Source: Casuarius casuarius (Eukaryota; Chordata; Aves; Casuariiformes; Casuariidae). From it: a DNA stretch of 64,000 nt. Shown piece by piece: positions 49,991 through 61,579 of this stretch. How positions within the stretch are numbered: the first letter of the stretch is position 1; each line of letters begins with the position of its first letter. The DNA lies in the NCBI GenBank assembly GCA_003342895.1, contig PTFA01000198.1:457905-521904 (forward strand), written 5' to 3'. The position numbers and the translations under genes were made by a program. The notes under the pieces are model-generated. The model saw only the letters and a list, made by a program, of their open reading frames with translations, did not search any database and had not been told where the DNA came from.

Positions 49991-50154
49991 CCTCCCCTTT
50001 GGGGAAAATACATTTTTTTTCTAACATGAGTGAATTACAGCTTTTAGGAACAAGTCGGAAACCAGGTCTCCTAACTCCCTGAAACCCAGGGAAGCAGCTA
50101 GGGAAAACTGAAATACTATTCCCCAGGCTGTAATAAATAACTGTCTTCATACGT

Positions 50155-50210
50155 GTACCTCAAAGCACTGTAAGAGGGAGCATAATTCTCATTATCCCCA
50201 TTTCACAGAT
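50155..50210 (-). repeat. MIR/CORE-SINE-like fragment
   Basis: ACCTCAAAGCACTGTAAGAG, GGAGCATAATTCTC and ATTATCCCCATTTCACAGAT match the antisense of the MIR 3' region (CCTCACAACACCCTGTGAGG, TAGGTATTATTATCCCC, ATTTTACAGATG). The ATTATCCCCATTTCACAGAT word is nearly exact. Confidence 0.5.
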
Positions 50211-50654
50211 TTGGGTAAGACCTTTGTCATTTGGATGTAGTGGAGATAAATGTTAAACTCATTTGCCTGCATCACGAAAAATGACAGCTTTTCTGTACTG
50301 GAATGTGAAGTTGCAGCTTTGTAAATTTGTTTAAATTACCTTTAAACATTGCATTAATTAAACTACCATGTTACTGGAAGGCTAGGAGGAGAATTTAGGA
50401 AGATATGACAAACCACAATAGCTCCAGTTTAGGCAAAAGATATTTAAAAAATGAAAGTAATTTAACTTCTGTTTAAAAAAAAAAAAAAGAAACAGTAACA
50501 TACTTAGTAATATTTTTTCTGATTTCTTCTCAGTAATATTACTGTTGCAACCTTAAAAAAAAATTAAGCAGGTGTTGCTATATTAAGATGTTATGATTAA
50601 ATAATACTAAATAATACATTAAATGTGTCATATATTCATCTAAAAACATTTAAT

Positions 50655-50716
50655 ATAGCTTTATTGACACCAGTGCAACTACACAGATCTACATCAGCTG
50701 ACAGTCTGGCCCACAG
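50655..50716. repeat. Half copy of a palindromic sauropsid-type repeat
   Basis: TAGCTTTATTGACACCAGTG, CAACTACACAGATCTACATC and AGCTGACAGTCTGGCCCACA match the right arm of the same repeat type seen at 17223-17304 (CATTGACTTCAATGGAGCTA, GATTTACACCAGCTGAGGATC, TGGCCC). The left arm is missing or unrecognisable. Confidence 0.45.
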
Positions 50717-53168
50717 AATTTGATATACTGTGGTTGATATTGGAAATCCATTGATTTTTATCTTAAAAAATAGAACATGTTTTTTTTCAGTTGCAGAGAG
50801 CTACGAGATATGTTCAGGGCTCTCGAGGCAGTAAGTTGCACATTGAGTATTTGTCTTAAGTCCCTTCCAGTTGTGAGTATTGTCTGATGAACTGAACCTA
50901 CCCTGAAGAAGGGTAAATATTCAGTACTGCTTACAGTATACAGTATAAAATAGCATCCAGTATTAAAACTTATCCAATACATGAAACATATTGCTAAATT
51001 AAATTGTTATTTACTATTACCTGTGTATAAAATTCTTTGACTGTCAGTCAGTGCCACCCAAGGACAGAGACACTAGATGCCAGTGTGTCCGGGGGTCTTT
51101 TCCAAGTGCTTTCTTAAATGAGGGAGTCTGTGGATAGATGATTCTGAACTTGTGAATTACCGGTGGATCAGCGATTTATTTCCTCTCTCTGCTTTCCAAA
51201 ATTGAGTACTTCAGGAAGATATAGCTTATTTACTGTAGTTTTTCTTAAAGTAGAGCTAGGCAAGATCAACTTTGACCTTGCACAGAGAAGGTTTTAAAGT
51301 AGGATCTCACTGCAGGGATATTCTGTTTTTCAGGAAACTTTTGCATGTGACAGTGGGTGGTATTGTTTAATTTTAATTTGTTCTTTTTTTGGAAATAGTT
51401 AATGGGAGAGGAGTTTAAGAGCCCTTAATTCCCAATATTTTCTGTAGGCTGGGCTTCTGAATGGGCCATAGCTTCCATCTGGTCCCGTGATGCTCACTTT
51501 TAGAAAAGGGAGGCGTGCAGTCGTGGCAGTCGTATCGCATTAGTCCCTCGCAGGAGAGGTTGCCCAGGCAGGTAGTTGAGAACAGAATGAGGCAAATGGG
51601 AGCACAGCTTAGCCACGCTTTATCTCCTGTGACAGTATTTCCAATTATTTTAAGATTTCCTTCATTAATATTTTGATGCAAAATAAACAGTTGCCAAGGA
51701 AACTACTTCAAAGCATAATGATTATTCAACACTACATTTTTTTTCCATTGAATATACCTTCAGACAAAATTTGCAAACACCTATACCTAAAGACTTCTCA
51801 GTGTGATCGTTACCTTCCTACTTATGAAACAATATCATCTTACAGTCTCCTTAAATTGGATCATTTAAGAGGCTGTCATGATCTACTCTGTCTCACATAT
51901 CATCCCTGATTGCATGTTTCTGAAAGTACAGGTGGGGTGGTTGCTTTAAAATGTTTAACAGATTTCTGCAGGAAGAGAGCATTTGGACAACCCGGGAGAA
52001 ACTTTTACAGCCAAGAGAAAACTAGCTAAGGCTTCAGCTGCTCACCAGCTTTAGTCCCGTATGCACCTGCAACATTGCCTAGGCATTTACTAATAGAAGA
52101 AACAAGCTTTTGTTACTGAAATCAATTTTTATCATTTTTAAGTTGTGTTTAATTTATTTTGTGGAAGAGGTTTAGTGAGACTAGACCAAGCACTCCATTA
52201 TAATTCAGCTACGCTGATTCTTTCCAACCTTTGTTTAACAGTTTTCATAGAAACAAACAAAAAAACCTAAGCAAACATTTATCTGCTTGTTTGGGGGATT
52301 TCTTCCTCCTTTTTATGTTTATCTTTCCATTACCATCTAGGAGCAGAAGCTGATCTTTTTCACATTGGCATAAGTAATTTAAAAAAATTAAGGCAGAAAA
52401 GTAAGCAATGTAAGAAGCTATTTCATAGCAGTACTATCCAAAACTGAGAAAGATTAGCTTGTGAAATAATTTCTTACAAGTTAAACGCTCCTGTAAGTAA
52501 GCATTTTGAGTGAGATATTCTTATTAACAAATGGTTGAGTAATCAACAATGAAATCTTTTTTTGCTGAACATCACTAGGAATATCTTGGAGAAAGAAAAC
52601 AGGTATCTTTAAAATATGACTTAAAATTTTCATGACTGACAGACCACATTCTCAGGGAAGTACAGCCCTACACTTAGCAGTTACTAATCAAAAACCTTTG
52701 CAAAGGACAACACAGATGATCTAACATCAGACACAGTTGCATCATTTCTAGAAATACTTTTTTTCTCTTTAATTTGCCTCTGATGAAATGTTTCAAACTA
52801 ATCTCATTTGCTAAGTAGAGGTGACAGGAAGCAGGATAGTGGGGTCATTTAGGAACAGTTTGAAAAGTAAAGTAGAATAAATATGTGGAATGAACTATGA
52901 ATGAAGGGATGTATAAACTATGTAAGGCAGAAATATGTGCTGCAATTAAAAACATATAAAGTAGGGAGACAAGTAATTAAGAGAAAAGAAATGTTAGATG
53001 CAGAAACCCTAATGAAGTGGGTGGTGAGACCTAAATTAGTTGCGTGGTTGGTCTCAGTTGTCTTCCTACTGTTCTGATGAGATCAACTGTGAAAATTCAT
53101 TCTGTTCAAAAGCAGTCAGAATTTCTCATTTCTTCTCTAGAGCTGTCCTGTACACCGCAATAGAAAGT

Positions 53169-53211
53169 AAAAAAAAAAAAAAAAAACAATTACTTCTTTT
53201 TTTTTTTTTTT
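53169..53211. repeat. A18 run followed by T15 run
   Basis: A18 (53169-53186), ten mixed bases, then T15 (53197-53211): an inverted pair that could fold into a hairpin with a 10-base loop. It may be an assembly- or slippage-prone site. Confidence 0.95.
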
Positions 53212-53649
53212 ACTGAAGCTGGATAAAATGGTTTATTGCACAAGTGAAAACGCAAGTTTCATTCTGCTTTGTTGCAAGAAAATAAAATTACTTTCCAATG
53301 CATTTCCACATTGGGTTTTTCACCTGTTTAGTATTTGTTGTCTGCTGCAGAATTTCAAGTGAATAGAACAGAGAAGCCCTAATCTGTATTTTAATGTTTT
53401 CCTTGTTATATTACAGAGACTGTTGATTCTTACAGTCAAGTGTGTTGCTTATTTTTTTTTTGAAATTGGTTTTCCCCTGTTTTTTTTTTAGCTGCAATTT
53501 TGTGTTACTGAATATTAATGCTGGCTGTTTTTTACAAGAATAGACTGATAACTTGATGTTATAACTTAGAAAACTCAGATTTGGGGCATTTCAGACATTT
53601 AAAGTCATCCCAGGTGTCAAAAGAGACAGTTAATGGTCAGTCACAAGAT

Positions 53650-53715
53650 ATATGCATATAAAATACATATAATAATATTGATTTTATATATATGTGTATA
53701 TGATATATAATAGTG
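53650..53715. repeat. TA-rich low-complexity stretch
   Basis: Nearly all A and T, with TATATATATG, GTATATGATATATAATA and ATACATATAATAATATT words. No defined period. Confidence 0.7.
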
Positions 53716-54273
53716 ATGTTATACCTTTGGACATATCCTACTCACCAAGTCCTAAATCCTATGCCTGGTTACGCTTCACAGTCCCACAAAAATCTAGTTT
53801 GTATTCGACAATATTTGAAGAAATCTATGTTACAACTTGGAAGTTTCTCTGTGTGTGATACAGTTAAAATCACAGGTGACTACAAAGTCATGTGGAAGAC
53901 AGTATCAAGATATGTGATATTCACTGTAAGAGTCAGATGAAAATCAGGCACCCTCTGTCCTAAGAAGTTTTCTGCAAAATGTAAGCAGGAAATACTGTGT
54001 AGTGTATGTTGTGGTCTCTAAACCTTTACATATAGACTAATATAATTAAGCAGCTTTTCAAACTTGTGGTTTGAACAGAAATAATGTTTTTGGATCAAGA
54101 GAGAATGCCTTTTTGAAAGATATTCTGTAGTCAAACACAATTTTGGAGGCTTAATACAGCAATAATGATATAAAAAGTCTGTTCTTTGTCAGTAGAGGTC
54201 AGGCATAATGAGTTCGTGGTCCATTCTGTCCTCATAATCTATGGATCCATGTGATCAACTTTCCGAGGATACA

Positions 54274-54274
54274 N
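54274..54274. other. Unresolved base (n)
   Basis: The only ambiguous base in the window. No obvious sequence context explains it. Confidence 1.
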
Positions 54275-57118
54275 GTTTTTCCCAGGTTAAACATTCTTTT
54301 TATGAAATGGTGACTGTTGATCTCTAGCTCTTGGTTTTCTTACCAGGTTCCCTGTGCTTTCTTAATTGTTATCATTGATCCATATAAATGGGTCTGCCAA
54401 CAATTACAAACTTTGATTAAAAATTATATCCTAGACTCTAGAGGGGTTATTGTGCAATTTTACTCGATTAGCGGACTGAATACAGATTTAATGAGAAAAT
54501 CCTTTCTATCTGTAACCATGTGAGAAATGTGTGATGTGTCACAAGATCGTTTTGCTTTCCATACTGAGATGTAACTGTGATCTTCTGTGTGTTTTGTCGC
54601 ATCTGAGCCTTCGATAAGAAGAGGAAGAGCCGAGACCTCTTTTTCTCACTCCCATGTCCACTTCTGAGAGTTGTGGCACCATCTTTTCTTCCATCCCTCC
54701 ATCAAGTACCTAAATGGGGGACTGATAGTTACAGCAAGCTCGGTGAAGCAGTGTCTCTCCTCTCCAGACTTTTTTAGAGGGAACCAACCCTCTTTTGCTT
54801 ACGAGCGAGATGAATATAAAAGACGCGGATGTCAAACTTTCTCCTCACGTGTACCATTAATCTCTCCATTATATCAGTGGGAGTCCCAAGATGCTTCCTA
54901 AAGTGTAGTGATGATAGAAATGAACTTAAATTTAGTGCAGTGATGTCAGCACCAGAATTGGGCCTGTTTCCTAACCTGTGTTCGGACCTGGGAGGAGAAA
55001 AGAATAGGGAAATACTTGTGACTGGGTTCTGGCTTTTCTAGCAAGTGGTGCTGGGATGGGAACAGTTGGAGAGGCTGAATCGGAACAAGAAATCTGGGAG
55101 GGAATCAGGAATTTGGGCAGGATTATTGCTGAAGCCCTACAGGGCTCCATGGCAGAGCAGCAGCCTGGCCAGCCTTGCAAGTGATGGGAAACTGGCTTTG
55201 AGTTCTCCACCTTGCTTTGGGAAGCTGCCTGAGCCTCAGCTGCCATGACCAGCTGCCCCATTTCTCCACCTTCCTGGTTATCTCAGCCCTGTCTGCAACA
55301 CCTGCAGTGGCCTATTCAGCACTAGTGCTTCTGACCCCTCTCTGCGGATCCCAGGAAAGTTTCCTCTGCTTTCCACTTCCATGTCCTTGTCTGTAGGCTC
55401 GGATCCTATCTTTCCCTTAAACTAACCCTCCCTGCTTTGCTCAGTAAGTGTGCTCAGTTACTGGAAGTGAATCTGATGGGTATAACAAGCTGAAGGAAAA
55501 CAGCACAGGAAAAGTGAAATCCTGTCTCCCTTTTCCCCCAAAACAAAGAGAAGTAAGTCATTCTGTGAGCAACAGAGTTAATGAAGCCTGGTTTGTTATG
55601 TGTTTGTGTCTCACAGCTGACATATCTAGTGTTGGTTGAAATGAGATAATGTGCTCAAAACTTACAGAGGGGATGGGAGGAAGGAGCAGACCTACAGGAA
55701 GACAGGCACAGAGACACACTTATGCACATACGGTGATCACATGGGTCTTGCGTCCTTAAAACAAAAAATGAAATTGGCTAAAACTGAACTCCAGAGGAAT
55801 GGGGAGGGGGGTGAGGGAGAAATAACTTTGATCTTTCCAGCAGGATAAAAAAAATCTCTCCTCCTGCAGCTCTATCTGAATATTTAAGAGATACTGCTCT
55901 CCCCTTCACATGCCCCTACATGAAACAGAAGTGGTGGGAAGTGCAACAGCCAGGTGAGCACAGAGCACATCTCTCCTTTCCCCTCCCTCCCACCAAAGAC
56001 AGCGTTAATCTGCCTGGCTTCCAAACAAAAAGATTTTCTGAATATGCTAATCCTCTGCCATCACTAGCTGAGACATCCTCTGCCTTTCCTCACCTGCGGG
56101 ATTTGCAGCTGTGTTGCACATACACAAATCACCCACTCAGGTCAATGACATTGATAACGTTAGCTGTGTAGCTGGGGAAGGGAGTATCAAAAAGCAAGCT
56201 TCTGCAAGCTGCTTCCTTCATGCTCCCGGTGATTGAGAGAGGTTTTGTGGGCCAAATGGTGTCTGGCACTGGTTTCTCAGCTGATGGCACTTCAGCACAG
56301 GAGTCATTCTGGAGTCAAAAAACACTGAGGTGATTTAGTACCTTACGTGTGAGGTTAATTATCAGGACAGTAGGATTGAAGACACCCCTTGGATCTTGGC
56401 TGGGGAGGGTGCCCTGGCATTGCCACAAATTGGGAATGAGGGTATTTGTGTGACCTTATTGTCATTTTACTCTGTCTTTTGCAGGGTTACCATTAAGCTG
56501 AAAGGACAAAATGTCAAAATTTAGGACTGTGCAGTCATATAAATAAAGTTATCTATCCCTGCAATTCTTTCGTCATTGCATAATCACCTTCAACAGCTTC
56601 AGCAAATATCTGTGGTTAAACAAATGTAAAGACTGATATGGTATAAAACTTAGGTAAAGACTTTGATCACCTTCCTTTGAAGCTGATGTTAAGAATGCCA
56701 TCAAATTCAGCAGGACATGCTTGGCTGGAAATAATGATTTATACTGAGGTGGTAGAAATATCCGCTGTCCTGTTCAGGGAGAAGAAGGGGAGTAACAGAG
56801 GAAGACGTTAGGCTGGAGCCAGGTGAGGCAAGGCCAAGGGTTAGGAACCAGCAGGGACTGAGGCGATAAGGAGCTGAGAGTGAGCGTGGCTCAGAGAGAG
56901 GCAGAGCTGAGCACCGATAACCAAGCTTCAGGTACCAGGGACACGAAAAGGAGGTACAGCAGGCTGTGCCGAAGGCAGATTTTGATGGAGAACTCCATGT
57001 GGCTGCTACTGTGAGTTAAAATGAGTTGGTCAGAGCTAATCACAGCTGACTTGTTCTGAGAGAGTTTATTCCAGCGTAGCTTTCAGGAGCAGGATGGGCA
57101 GATGAGGGGGTCATCTCT

Positions 57119-57144
57119 GTTACTGCTCCCAGTGGGAGAGTAAC
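57119..57144. repeat. Imperfect hairpin
   Basis: GTTACTGCTCCC, AGT and GGGAGAGTAAC pair as an 11-bp stem with one bulged G and a 3-base loop. It lies in a GC-richer patch with no other recognised element. Confidence 0.8.
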
Positions 57145-59169
57145 TCCTCCTCTGATGCCCTGGCTCAGCACCTTGTGTGAGTACTTCCAAATCGTTTTAA
57201 TCAAAGTGTCAGGGTTGTTGATCCACTTCTGTTTTAACTGCTGCCTGGTTGTACTGCTGGTGATATTGCCTGTTGGGAAGGAAAGAAGCCTGGAGGCTTG
57301 TGTCTGTAAAACAGAGTTGCGTTGAAGTGGTTGATTTTGGATTGCAAATCTGAGCAGTCCTGTCCTAAATCAGTTCTGTTCCTCACTCTCCTTTGGTGAG
57401 CAGAGAAGTTCGGTTCTTAAAAAGTTTCCAGAAGAAATTAAGTTGAAACTGATATGACTACAAAACATTGTGCTGTGATGAAACTATGCACTTTAACAAA
57501 GAGTGCATTTTCATAAAGAATTCACTTCTAACTACTGAATTTTCTATTAATTTGGTGATGTGATTCAATTTGATACTTTATAGGAGAGAATCCATGATTG
57601 CCTTAATGTTTTTCATTTTTGTTTTGGTTTATAAATTGTGCACATGTATATATTAAATATTCATGGTTAATATTTGTTGGAAAATTGCTAAGTAAATTAT
57701 TGATGTTTTAAAATAAAAATCATATTTTTTTCTATTGTAATGATTAAAATATCTCAAGATGTGATTTATTTTCAATTTTTTATGCTTCTGATTGACATTT
57801 CAATTCTCTTTTCAACTTTTTGTCCAGTTTCATTATCTTAAGTGAAGTTTTGTTGCTATGGGTGAGATGAATCTTACCTCCTGACTCTAATCCTTTCTTT
57901 AAGGTTGGTTTGTGTTAATAATGTGTAAGGCTGTTGGGTATACTTAAAACGATGGTTGACTTAATGAAGGAATAGTATTGACCTTCCCCATGTTCTAGCT
58001 AATCTTATTTTAAGTCCTGACAATATTTGTATTCATTCTAGATTTTGAAATCTAAGCATATCCTAATGTTTAAGCCTAAACGTAGCTGAGACCATTTCAA
58101 GTTTAGTGCATATGTTCTGCTCAGTGTTTTCACAACGTTTGAAGTGGCAGTTTGAAAATGGCTTAGGATCAGCCTCTACAACCCTTAGTCCTAGAAAGTA
58201 GTATTTTACCCTATGATTTTTTTTCCATTTTATGTAAGTAATGGTGACAAAATTGCTAACATGCTACAGTGCATGTAAATATGAAACAAAAAGTGCAGAA
58301 CACTTCAAAAATCTGAAATTTTTTACCATTCAAAATAAGGTTTCTTGAAACATGAAAATTACTGTGTAAAGTCAGTCTCGTTCCTACTAAAAAGGACAAT
58401 ACAAAAAAGATGTAAAATCCCGAGTAAAACTAGCTCAAAAGACTACGCCTATTGGCATTTACTCTCAGTTCTTCTCAGGAGACCTGCTTGGCTAATCTGG
58501 TGGCATCCTTTGTGACACTTATCCATACGGCATAAAATAGCAGTTTGCCACCCACCTTGAGCAGGTTGTTTTTGAAGTGTTTGAAGGGAAAACAAAAAAG
58601 TACCCTGCCATTAGTGGCAAGCTGGAATTTTATATCCACTTGTTTTTGACAGTTATAGTTGAAGCTGTCACTTACTATTTTTTCAGGGCCTTTAAAATGG
58701 ATCTTTTTACATGTTAACATGAATACATTAAAGTGGAAAAAATCCCTGCCGCTTTACTGGGTGCTAGTTGACACATGAAGACCTCTGTATTCAATGAGCA
58801 CACAGCACATGTGATTAAAATAGCAATTATAGCTCTGTGTTAAGCCTTTGAAAGCATAAATTAAAGAGGGTTGGTAATCTTTTATATTCTTAGCATTTCC
58901 CTTTTCCACACGTTCCAGCCCAGGATCTCTGCAATCGTAAACTGGAGCACTTAAAAAGAAGGAAGCAGCAAATATTGTACAGCTGTTTTTGTGATGAAAA
59001 GTGCAAAATGATTCAACTTGTATCACACTAAGCTGAACAGTATCCAAAACAGATTTTTTTTTTTTTTTCAAACGGACTTTTGTAAATGAGGACAGGGTAC
59101 CCAGATTTCATAGCTGGCTTTGAAAATTGCAAGCATGGTTTCTTAGGTGTATGGGAGTGGAAGGCATCT

Positions 59170-59260
59170 CCTGAGTCCTCAGATTTAAGTCTGCCACTAC
59201 CACAGGCTCTGCGTCATGAAATCCTATTTATAAAATGGTATCATGATCTCCATTTCATAA
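59170..59260 (+). repeat. Possible MIR-like fragment
   Basis: TAAGTCTGCCACTACCA, a GAAATCCTATTTATAAAATGG block and GATCTCCATTTC recall the sense MIR order (GACTCTGCCACTTAC, CATCTGTAAAATGGGGATAA). Weak; could be chance. Confidence 0.2.
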
Positions 59261-61351
59261 AACCCCACTTTATAAAGAGGGAGGCTTTTGGCTACAGCAT
59301 ACTACATGTTCACTCTACTGACCCTTTCTGCATTGTTTTTCAGGTTCTGTGCATGTGTGAGAGTAGGTTGTGTTATGTTCCCTTACTGGACCGTGAATGA
59401 GCAGCAAAGGGGAGGCTGGCTGTTTGCCTTGGGCTCGCTGCTGTAAACTGGATCAAGTGGACTCCTCCAAAGGAAAGGGCAGACTGGTTTTCCTGGAAGC
59501 AAGAGAGGAGTGAGGAAAACCCAGTCAATAGGGAGACTGGGGCTTTGCTGAGGACAGCGGTGAGTTAGATCCACAGTCAGGTTCAGAGGATTTGGGATTT
59601 TGAGGGTTTAGTGTGGGTTGTGCAGTCTGCTGTGACCCCGAAAACTACTAGAAGTTACTGGACTAGATGCCAAGTCGAGAGGAAAGGGATCCATTAGTCC
59701 CAGAGTAGATCCTTTTCAGACCTTTGTTTTCTCTGTTTTTTCTAATTTTTTAATTTCTAATATTTCTAATTCATGTTCAAATAAATCTCACCTTTAAAAT
59801 TGAAAAGTCCTTTTGTTCTGTGACCGTGATGGCAGAGGCATTCTGCCATAGCCAGTGTAATAGTCTTTCTTCACATGTACACAGAGCAGATTCTGGTATA
59901 TTACTGCAATTAAGCATGATATAAGAACCCAAGGTTTACAACAAGGTTTATGATTCTTTAAAACCTGGCTAAAATGAGGCATGTCAATACCTCAAGGAGC
60001 GACTTTAACAATGAAAAAGTACGTGGACCTTGATCTCAAATTTGTGTAAGAATATCTTCTAGCCCTTGCTTTTGCTGGTTGGATTCTGATAAACCTTGTA
60101 AATGATCCCTTGTGGGAGCACTGCTTTAGCAAGACCTAAGCAATGCTGCTTAACTTGATGCTAACACTGTTAACAGATGCTAACGGTCTGTCACATTTTG
60201 GGTAGCATTTTCAAGTGTACTCAGCACTGGCCTCCACTTATGCTGAGAATAGTGGATCTCATGTATACTTCTCAAGCAGTATCTGTCATTATGGTGACGT
60301 GCAGAAAACAGCAATGCCCTTCGTTCTATGTATTTGTGCTTCAACAGCAACCGTTATGTAGAACTTTCCAATTTTCCACTTCCAATTAAATTCTAATAAT
60401 GTGTTCCTTATACGTAGTCTAGGTAATAACTTAGGAATAATGTGAATATGGCAGTAACATCGTTTGGCTACAAAGGTAATTGAAAAGTGTTTTTCATGAG
60501 AATTCCATGTTTTCTAATTGTCTTTGTCTATATTATGTGAAATCTCTTAAACATGGTGAAGAAGGAACTCCTCACTGTTGCTGGTCAATATAGCCTAAGG
60601 TCTGAAAAGTGGTCTGAGAAGATTGCAGTGATGTCCAATAATTGCATGGCAAAAGTTTAGCTCTCTTGGAAACATAATTTTCTCTCTTTATGTACAATGG
60701 ACTGTTGCATTTTTATGGAAACATTTAGATTTCCTAATTAACTTTGCAACTCCTGCTCAGTTACTGTATTTATGATTCTTCATTTTTCACAGTCAACCTT
60801 ATTATTATTTCTTACTGTTGAAATGCAGCTTCCCATCCTTACAGAGAGAATTTCCTAACACACGTGCAATCACTACTATTTACCGTGCTTTTTAATTCTT
60901 TTCCTTTTTTTTTTTCTTTTTTCCTTCTTGGTTTCAGCATTCATTTTCTTATTCTTATATGCAGTTAAGTGTGCTTAAATACAAGCTTAGTCCAAAAATA
61001 GACCTGTTTAAGAATAATTTCCTGCATACCAGTCTCATGGTTTAGCTATAAAGCTGAATGACTATGCTTTCTTCAGTTTATGTCAGGGCTATATATTGTG
61101 AACTCCCTTTTAAACTAGGATATAAACTTGTAAAGGAAATAAATTTACTCACATGAAAGAGGTGAGCTAAGCGGTCTTCATTATTAATTTACCAAGTAAA
61201 AGATTCTAACTCATGAAATGGGAAGGGATCAGAAGAGCTTTTGCTGATTCTATCTTGTGCTTTGTAAGATAGTGAAAATAAATATTTCTTTATCCATTTA
61301 TGCGAGTGATTGTACAATGTGTATTGAGAAACATCTTGTTTCTCTTTGTAG

Positions 61352-61470
61352 GCTTTTCTAGAAGCAGATACAACAATACAATCCTTAGGAAGAATGCATC
61401 AGGCAGAGAGGTTAGAGGAAGATAAAAAGCTGAGAGGTGGGGGGACAGCAGGCCATTATTTGGAAGAAAG
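61352..61470 (+). other. Best candidate coding exon in the window, unidentified
   Basis: CATCTTGTTTCTCTTTGTAG (acceptor ending 61351) and GAAAG|GTATAAG (donor 61470/61471) enclose 119 bases. They are open from the first base (phase 0) and end two bases into a codon. The translation starts AFLEADTTIQSLGRMHQ, continues with AERLEEDKKLRGGG and ends near HYLEER. It is rich in E, K, R, L and D, as in a soluble helical or coiled-coil segment, and unlike the F/L/C/S-rich chance frames elsewhere. The frame continues past the donor to a stop at 61577-61579, so the donor is inferred. I do not recognise the protein, and no partner exon was found in the window, which would fit an exon in a very large gene. 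Chance occurrence in 64 kb is realistic. Confidence 0.27.
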
Positions 61471-61579
61471 GTATAAGAGACTCACTTCCGCACTGACACT
61501 TTCAAATGATTATCTAGCAGACGGGAAAGGGCTTAATTTTGCTGCAACTATTTTATACAGCATTAATTGCTATCCATAA

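Larger units (their letters stand above)
50000..61340. other. Non-coding DNA, no gene recognised
   Basis: Apart from the repeats listed separately, nothing can be named. 54540-56420 and 56770-57180 are moderately GC-richer. The open frames at 54971-55261 (minus), 55045-55248 and 55920-56171 (plus) have no family signature. 57560-57830 is strongly AT-rich. The minus-strand frame at 58475-58720 is noted under findings. A T15 run lies at 59054-59068 and a pyrimidine tract at 60901-60929. Confidence 0.5.

Noticed and set aside
49774..50013. R/P/G-rich minus-strand open frame across the CpG segment as a protein
   Set aside because: High-GC sequence lacks stop codons by composition. The translation is low-complexity, and frames are open on both strands.
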